This document shows, one piece after another, positions 12,831 to 17,326 of a stretch of 17,326 nucleotides of DNA. The notes beneath the pieces are model-generated. The model was not told the origin of the DNA and did not search any database. It saw only the letters and a list, made by a program, of their open reading frames with translations. How positions within the stretch are numbered: the stretch's first letter is position 1; each line of letters starts with the position of its first letter. A program made the translations under genes and the position numbers. Location: contig FR891209.1 of assembly GCA_000433515.1 (NCBI GenBank), forward strand, positions 23,187 through 40,512, written 5' to 3'. Source of the stretch: Candidatus Colimorpha enterica. Lineage in GTDB: Bacteria > Bacillota > Clostridia > Oscillospirales > CAG-272.

Positions 12831-13919
12831 ATGTCGAAAATCACGATAAAAGAGCTTGCATGCATGGCAGGTGTGTCTCCCACGGCGGTGTCCTTTGTTC
12901 TTAACGGAAGACCCGGCGTCAGCGAAAGCACCCGCAAAAAGGTACTTGACATAATCAGTGAGGTGGGCTATACCGCAAATATCAGCTCACGCTGTCTCGC
13001 TCTGAAAAAGAGCTTCAATATCGCCCTGCTTTACTCCGAATCGTCCTCGCCGTTCGACGACCTGTTCTATTTCGAGGTCGCCCGCGGCGCACTTGAATGC
13101 TGCAACGCACGCGGCTACAACATTGTTCTCAATAAGATCAGATACGAAAACGGCAGGGCCGTACTCCCCGAGGTCATAACCCGCCGCAATGCCGACGGTG
13201 TCATGGTATTTCAGGATGTTTCCGGGGAGGTTTTCCGGCAGATAGAATCCTACGGCGCACCGGCGGTGGTTGTCGATTCCTATGCCGATCCCGGAAGATA
13301 CGCAGGCATCGGGATCAGTGTCCCGTCGATCGTCGGCACCGCGCTTGACTATCTGATCGCCGGCAGGCACCGGAAGATCGGTCTGATAACGACCGACTTT
13401 ATCCCCGATCTGAAAAGACAGGTGACCGAGGCATTCCCGGCAAAGCTGACGGCTTCCGGACTGGAGTATCACCCGGAGTGGGTCATGACCGACGCCCGTG
13501 ACGAGGATTCCGCAGCCGTCTGCGCCGCAAAGATCCTTGAGGCACCCGACCGCCCCGATGCGATATTCTGCACCGGCGATATTTACGCGATAGGTGCCCT
13601 CCGCGCACTTGAGAAAAGGGGCGTTTCCGTCCCGGACGACATCTCCGTCATCGGAGCCGACAACATAATCGCCTGCAGATATGTCCGCCCGTCGCTCACG
13701 ACCGTTGATTACGACAAAGCCCTCCTCGGAAGCATGGCTTGCGAAATGCTCATCCGCCGCATCTCCGGAGAAGAGGTGGAAAGCGTAAGAATGAACACCC
13801 TCGGCATCTGCGAAAGAGAATCGGCGAAAAAACCGTGCGCAAAGGACAAACGTAAAACATTTGACTGCACTGCAGCGTTTTACACTGACAGCACAAAAAG
13901 GCTCTGTGGTACTGATTGA
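12831..13919 (+). CDS. LacI-family transcriptional regulator
   Basis: A 362-residue repressor-type protein. Residues 4-26 are the helix-turn-helix (ITIKELACMAGVSPTAVSFVLNG form), residues about 48-60 the hinge helix (YTANISSRCLALKK), and the rest the sugar-binding periplasmic-type core (GVMVFQDVSG; the IFCTGDIYAIGALRAL segment; PDDISVIGADN; RPSLTTVDYD). It probably represses the divergent glycan cluster through the palindromes at 12615-12641 and is released by a mannose-related sugar; the sugar is inference. Two oddities: Phe22 stands where Arg is common in the recognition helix (SRVLN becomes SFVLN), and the C-terminus runs about 25 residues past the usual RESA/RESC end (KKPCAKDKRKTFDCTAAF onward) with no family resemblance. 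It is followed by its own terminator, so it is monocistronic. Confidence 0.94.
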   Translation: MSKITIKELACMAGVSPTAVSFVLNGRPGVSESTRKKVLDIISEVGYTANISSRCLALKKSFNIALLYSESSSPFDDLFYFEVARGALECCNARGYNIVLNKIRYENGRAVLPEVITRRNADGVMVFQDVSGEVFRQIESYGAPAVVVDSYADPGRYAGIGISVPSIVGTALDYLIAGRHRKIGLITTDFIPDLKRQVTEAFPAKLTASGLEYHPEWVMTDARDEDSAAVCAAKILEAPDRPDAIFCTGDIYAIGALRALEKRGVSVPDDISVIGADNIIACRYVRPSLTTVDYDKALLGSMACEMLIRRISGEEVESVRMNTLGICERESAKKPCAKDKRKTFDCTAAFYTDSTKRLCGTD

Positions 13920-13978
13920 ACATCATACAACGGACTGATACCCCAGCCATTTTCCGCCGGAATTCTCCGGTCAAAACC

Positions 13979-14030
13979 CCTCCTGCGGCGGTTGCAGATA
14001 TATTTCTGCTCTGCCGCAGGAGGATTTTTT
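13979..14030 (+). terminator. Intrinsic terminator of the LacI-family gene
   Basis: CCTCCTGCGGC (13979-13989) pairs perfectly with GCCGCAGGAGG (14013-14023). Inside the loop GCAGA (13994-13998) pairs with TCTGC (14005-14009). TTTTTT follows at 14025-14030. It lies 60 bases after the regulator's stop. A smaller dyad CCGGA/TCCGG at 13957-13970 precedes it. Confidence 0.92.
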
Positions 14031-14182
14031 CTGTTTTCCGCTTTTTGCTGACATTTTCGGGAAAACGTGCCGTGAGGCTGTATCGGAAAAACGAAAATCG
14101 TTTTGGCGCTGTCACGCCGGCTGACGGCTCCGGATCTTTCCGGCAGGGTACCTGCGCGCGGCGGAAGAACGCAATTTTTGCC
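14031..14182. other. Intergenic stretch with no recognised gene
   Basis: The gap between the regulator and the ABC operon is 381 bases (13920-14300), including the terminator and the promoter listed separately. In this middle part I see only a small dyad, AAAACGA (14088-14094) with TCGTTTT (14098-14104), and no credible reading frame with a ribosome site. Confidence 0.6.
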
Positions 14183-14219
14183 TTGACTTTTTTGCCGGTA
14201 TATAGTATTATTATAATAC
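14183..14219 (+). promoter_or_regulatory. Promoter of the ABC operon with overlapping dyad
   Basis: TTGACT (14183-14188), 17 bases, then TATTAT (14206-14211): a good housekeeping-type promoter. GTATTA (14205-14210) and TAATAC (14214-14219) form an inverted repeat with a TTA spacer directly over the -10 box, a plausible repressor site. The leader to the ATG at 14301 is about 80 bases and contains AAAGGCAGG just before the start. Confidence 0.75.
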
Positions 14220-14300
14220 AGTATGACCGTATGGCAGAGCTTTTAACGAACGGTCACGCGGCATACGGTGTGCTTATAAAATGAAAGGCAGGTAAACGGA

Positions 14301-15020
14301 ATGAACGGTACCACTGCGGCAAATCCGCCGCTTTTGCAGTGCACCGGGCTTTACAAGTCATACGGGCGCGGAAATGTGCTGAACGGCATAGATCTGACGG
14401 TTTCGCGCGGCAGGATAGTCGGGCTTCTCGGACCGAACGGAAGCGGGAAAACGACGCTTCTCAAGCTGATCGCGGGGCTTCTGACTCCGACGGCGGGAGA
14501 GATTCTTGTTGACGGGCTTGAGATCGGGGTGGAAACAAAGAAGATAGTTTCGTATCTTCCCGAAAGGACGTATTTCGACGACTCCATGACGGTTGCGGAT
14601 ACGGTGACTCTTTTCTGCGATTTCTATGAGGATTTCGACAGGGAAAAGGCGTATGAGCTTATCGACCGGATGGGAGTGCCGTACGGCGCGAAATTCCGGA
14701 CGCTCTCGAAGGGGACGAAGGAGAAATTACAGCTTATCCTCGTCATGAGCCGCCGTGCGGAGCTTTATCTTCTGGACGAGCCTATCGGCGGCGTCGATCC
14801 GGCGGCAAGGGATTTCATCCTTGATGTTATCCTCTCCGGATTCGACCGGCGCTCGACGATAATCCTGTCCACACACCTTATATACGACATTGAAAGGGTG
14901 CTTGACGACGCGGTGATCATATCGCAGGGCGGTATTTTCCTTGCCGATTCCTGCGGGAATATCAGGAGCCGCACCGGAGGCACGGTGAACGATCTGTTCA
15001 GGGAGGTGTTCAGATGCTGA
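14301..15020 (+). CDS. ABC transporter ATP-binding protein (ABC-2/YtrB-like)
   Basis: A 239-residue nucleotide-binding subunit that energises the permease encoded next. Walker A GPNGSGKTT (44-52), signature-type LSKGTK (135-140, a variant of LSGGQ), Walker B LYLLDEP (155-161) and the switch His192 in STHL are all present. LPER follows the usual Q-loop position. AAAGGCAGG lies upstream of the ATG at 14301. It overlaps the permease start by seven bases. In Firmicutes such small pairs often follow a GntR-type regulator and handle antibiotics, peptides or envelope stress; no such regulator lies here. It is unlikely to be the ATPase of the sugar uptake system because it pairs with an ABC-2 type permease. 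Confidence 0.95.
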   Translation: MNGTTAANPPLLQCTGLYKSYGRGNVLNGIDLTVSRGRIVGLLGPNGSGKTTLLKLIAGLLTPTAGEILVDGLEIGVETKKIVSYLPERTYFDDSMTVADTVTLFCDFYEDFDREKAYELIDRMGVPYGAKFRTLSKGTKEKLQLILVMSRRAELYLLDEPIGGVDPAARDFILDVILSGFDRRSTIILSTHLIYDIERVLDDAVIISQGGIFLADSCGNIRSRTGGTVNDLFREVFRC

Positions 15021-15841
15021 GGATGCTTTACCGCTATGAAAACCGGTATTATACGAAGATAATGTCGCTTTGCTATCTGATCCTTGCCGGAACGCTGCTT
15101 GTCGGAAGGCTGACATATGAGCTGTTCAGGTATCTTGAAAAGAGCCTTCCGGAGGATTCGGATATGCTGGTGCTTACCTCGATCCCGATGTCGCTTGTGT
15201 TAATGCTTGCCGTGCTGGCGGTTTTTGCGGTGCTGATCATTCCGCAGGTACTGCTTGCCGTCAGGTTCTGGAAAAATCTTATCCGCGACGGCGGATATCT
15301 GTCACTGACGCTTCCGGTAAAGCCGCAGGCACACGTCGGATGCAAGATAGTAACGGCGTTTGTGTGGACGGTGATCTCCGCTCTGGTTTCCGCGGCATTT
15401 GTCGCGGCGGCGGTGCTGCTTTTCAACGATAAGGCGGTCGAAACCATTGTCGAAGCCTACAGAGCGCTGAAGAACGCCGGGATGTACGAAATGATTATTA
15501 TTTTCGCGGCGCTTGCCGTCAACGGACTGCTGTATGCGCTTGTCACTGCGGTCAGAACGGCATTCTCTATGAGTATGGGACAGCTGACGAGGAAAAACAA
15601 GCTGCTTGTTGCGATAGGCAGCTGGTTCGGGACCGGTGTCGCGTGGAATATTCTTTCGTCGATGGCTTATGTGGTTGCCATGATCCCGATCCTCTCGGCA
15701 GAGGTGTCGGAGGAAGCCGCGGAATCCGTGCTGACCGAAATGCCGATCCTTATTGCAAACGCGGCGGTTTCCGTCATCTTTATCGTCGTCGGCTGGTGCG
15801 TTTCCAACTATGTTTTCAGAAATAAGCTCAATCTGGAGTAA
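15014..15841 (+). CDS. ABC-2 type permease subunit
   Basis: A 275-residue integral membrane protein with about six hydrophobic segments (roughly residues 15-33, 58-85, 110-137, 159-180, 198-222 and 243-268). The cytoplasmic sequence GGYLSLTLPVK (93-103) is typical of clostridial ABC-2 permeases that pair with small ATPases. The start at 15014 overlaps the ATPase stop, with GGGAGG about 7 bases upstream, so the two are translationally coupled. Substrate unknown; export of a small molecule, or membrane stress response, is more likely than sugar import. Confidence 0.9.
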   Translation: MLRMLYRYENRYYTKIMSLCYLILAGTLLVGRLTYELFRYLEKSLPEDSDMLVLTSIPMSLVLMLAVLAVFAVLIIPQVLLAVRFWKNLIRDGGYLSLTLPVKPQAHVGCKIVTAFVWTVISALVSAAFVAAAVLLFNDKAVETIVEAYRALKNAGMYEMIIIFAALAVNGLLYALVTAVRTAFSMSMGQLTRKNKLLVAIGSWFGTGVAWNILSSMAYVVAMIPILSAEVSEEAAESVLTEMPILIANAAVSVIFIVVGWCVSNYVFRNKLNLE

Positions 15842-15872
15842 AAAATATTCAAACAACAGGAGAAAAAACATT

Positions 15873-16526
15873 ATGAACAACATGAACGGTGCGGGTCAGC
15901 CGGCAGATCAGCGGGGGCTGCTGAATCGTGCGGTTGTGCTTGCAAGTTCGAATCTGGTGCTGTTTGCGATACTCACAGTGGTCAACATGGTGCTTATTGC
16001 CGTTGATGCAAGCATCAGCTTCTCGTTCTCCGCAGAGATCCCGCCGCTTCTTATCGGGATCGGTCTTTCAGCGCTCAGCGAGGCGGGATCGGCTGCGGTT
16101 GCCGCGGTATTTTTTGTGCTTGCGGCTGTCGGCGTGGGATTTATATTCCTTTGCGCGGTACTCAGCAAGAAAAAGCCGGGATGGCTGATCGCGGCGCTTG
16201 TGTATACGGTTATCGACCTGCTCCTTGCACTTGCGGTCTATGCGCCGTATGTTGTTGCCGGGGAGATGTCGCCGGTGGCTATCATTATCCCGCTTGCTTT
16301 CCACATCTGGATGCTTTACTATATCATCAAGGGCATTTCGGCGGCTTCAAAGCTGAAAAAGCTCCCGCCGGAGCCGATGATGTATGACGTTCCGTTCACT
16401 GCCGCCGAACGGCAGGACGGTCAGGCATCTCACGTAAGTGCTCCCGCCGATTCCGGAAACGCTGATAACGCTGAGGCTCCTGCTGACAACGGAAATGCGG
16501 AAAACGGAGGAAACAGGGAACAGTGA
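15873..16526 (+). CDS. Four-helix membrane protein with Ala/Asn/Asp-rich tail, function unknown
   Basis: A 217-residue protein starting at 15873, where AGGAG lies about 10 bases upstream; an earlier in-frame ATG at 15753 lies inside the permease gene and is rejected. Four hydrophobic segments follow a short polar N-terminus: ASSNLVLFAILTVVNMVLIA, a segment through AAVFFVLAAVGVGFIFLCAV, one through VIDLLLALAVYAPYVV, and one through IIIPLAFHIWMLYYII. The acidic, Asn-rich C-terminal tail repeats APADSGNADNAE / APADNGNAENGG. I recognise no family. It lies 31 bases after the permease and overlaps the next gene by four bases, so it belongs to the same operon and may be an accessory of the transporter. 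Confidence 0.82.
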   Translation: MNNMNGAGQPADQRGLLNRAVVLASSNLVLFAILTVVNMVLIAVDASISFSFSAEIPPLLIGIGLSALSEAGSAAVAAVFFVLAAVGVGFIFLCAVLSKKKPGWLIAALVYTVIDLLLALAVYAPYVVAGEMSPVAIIIPLAFHIWMLYYIIKGISAASKLKKLPPEPMMYDVPFTAAERQDGQASHVSAPADSGNADNAEAPADNGNAENGGNREQ

Positions 16527-17245
16527 AGCTTCTTATCATCCGCCACGGCGACCCGGATTATGAGCATGACAGCGTCACCGAAAAGGGAAAGCGCGAGGTT
16601 GAGCTTCTCGGTCAGCGGCTTGCAAAGGAAAACATAACGAAAATATACTGCTCCCCACTCGGAAGGGCGCGTGCGACTGCCGCACCGACCTGCCGTCTGA
16701 CCGGGATGGAGCCTGAGATACTTGACTGGCTGAGGGAATTTCCCGCGCCGGACGTGAAGGCAGATTACACCGAAAGCGGGGTCTGCCCGTGGAATCTGGC
16801 ACCGTCGTTCTGGACGAAGTTCCCGGAGCACTTCACGCACGAGTGGTGGAGCTCGCCGGTTTATGCCGGAACGGGGATCCGGGAGATCGCGGAGAATGTG
16901 TGGAACAGCTTCGATGCGCTTATTGCCTCGCTCGGGTATGTGCGCGACGGGCTTGTTTATCATGTCGCTCCGGAATATCTGAGAGGGGACGACAGAACGT
17001 TTGCGTTTTTCTGTCATCTCGGTCTGGGAAACTGTCTGCTCTCGCATATTGCGGGGGTCCCGCTTCCGCAGTGGTGGCATACGGTTTTTCTGCCGACAAG
17101 CTCGGTGACGACGGTTTACATGGAGAAGCATCTCGAACACCGTGCCGATGCCATCGGAAGGATCGTTTCGATCGGAGACACCTCGCATCTTTATGCGGGA
17201 GGGGAACCGGTGTCGAAGTCGGGGCTTCACTGGTGGTGGAACTGA
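16523..17245 (+). CDS. Histidine phosphatase (phosphoglycerate-mutase-like) superfamily protein
   Basis: A 240-residue protein with a GTG start that overlaps the previous stop (GTGA); GGAGG at 16506-16510 and AGGG at 16515-16518 are the ribosome-site candidates. The RHG motif (7-9) supplies the phosphorylated His8. SPLGRARATA (44-53) supplies the phosphate-binding Arg, and FFCHLGLG supplies the second His165. The insert between about 70 and 125 is Trp-rich (PWNLAPSFW, HEWWSSP), which suits a specialised substrate rather than phosphoglycerate mutase. It is the last gene of the ABC operon visible here. The cytoplasmic phosphatase function is well supported; the substrate is unknown. Confidence 0.92.
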   Translation: MKLLIIRHGDPDYEHDSVTEKGKREVELLGQRLAKENITKIYCSPLGRARATAAPTCRLTGMEPEILDWLREFPAPDVKADYTESGVCPWNLAPSFWTKFPEHFTHEWWSSPVYAGTGIREIAENVWNSFDALIASLGYVRDGLVYHVAPEYLRGDDRTFAFFCHLGLGNCLLSHIAGVPLPQWWHTVFLPTSSVTTVYMEKHLEHRADAIGRIVSIGDTSHLYAGGEPVSKSGLHWWWN

Positions 17246-17326
17246 GAGGGGATTAATTTCGGGTTTTGCTTTATCGACAGAGATTTTCCGACTGCGCTGC
17301 CTATAACCTCTTTTTCTTTCTCGGAG
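17246..17326. other. Window end, no recognised feature
   Basis: 81 bases after the phosphatase stop. There is no complete hairpin with a T-run and no reading frame that can be judged. The final CTTTTTCTTTCTCGGAG resembles the pyrimidine arm of the hairpin at 911-933 and might begin another repeat copy cut by the window edge. Confidence 0.4.

Noticed and set aside
15753..15872. Upstream in-frame ATG for the four-helix protein
   Set aside because: It lies inside the permease gene in another frame; the ATG at 15873 has AGGAG at a normal distance.
1..17326. CRISPR array, tRNA, rRNA or transposase genes
   Set aside because: No regularly spaced direct repeats, no cloverleaf or rRNA-like sequence, and no transposase-like or integrase-like protein was seen on either strand.

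Overview
The window looks like chromosomal DNA of a Gram-positive Clostridia bacterium, probably an uncultured gut or rumen member of the Oscillospirales/Christensenellales type. The reasons are three secreted lipoproteins with lipoboxes, a probable sortase-type cell-wall anchor, strong AAAGGA/AAAGGAGG ribosome binding sites, a LacI regulator beside a glycan locus, and short palindromic repeats with a GGCAGCGCCC module between genes. No database search was possible, so the taxonomy is inference.

Layout. (1) 1-899, plus strand: the 3' two thirds of an NADP(H)/NAD(H) glutamate dehydrogenase, cut by the window edge, ending in a hairpin-rich spacer and a bidirectional terminator. (2) 1145-12540, all minus strand: a seven-gene glycan-use cluster read from high to low coordinates. 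Its order is a GH38 alpha-mannosidase-like enzyme, a phosphotriesterase-family hydrolase, a lipoprotein with a CBM-like domain, an ABC sugar-binding lipoprotein, a wall- or membrane-anchored protein with the same CBM-like domain, a lipoprotein glycosidase of the GH5/cellulase type, a mannose-6-phosphate-isomerase-like protein with a degenerate kinase-like N-terminus, and a cytoplasmic paralogue of the glycosidase. That is eight open reading frames; 'seven-gene' is correct only if the translationally coupled last pair is counted as one unit. (3) 12541-12830: a divergent control region with a clear minus-strand promoter, two abutting palindromic operators just downstream of its -10 box, a separate 13-bp inverted repeat with GTGCAC cores, and an extended -10 promoter for the regulator. 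(4) 12831-13919, plus: a LacI-family repressor with its own intrinsic terminator. (5) 14183-17245, plus: an independent operon of ABC ATPase, ABC-2 type permease, four-helix membrane protein and histidine phosphatase, tightly packed with overlaps.

Working model. A mannose-containing glycan is bound at the surface by the two CBM-like proteins and cut by the lipoprotein glycosidase. Oligosaccharides are captured by the solute-binding lipoprotein and imported by a permease encoded elsewhere, since none is in this window. They are finished inside by the cytoplasmic glycosidase paralogue and the GH38 enzyme. Mannose phosphate would then enter central metabolism through the isomerase-like protein. 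The LacI protein probably represses the cluster by occupying the palindromes at the transcription start. The substrate is inferred from GH38 plus the isomerase-like gene, not shown.

The most notable items are the unassigned paralogous surface domain carried on two different anchors, the secreted/cytoplasmic glycosidase pair, the isomerase fused to a kinase-like domain with no Walker A motif, the composite operator region, and a dispersed nested-hairpin repeat with copies inside the cluster.
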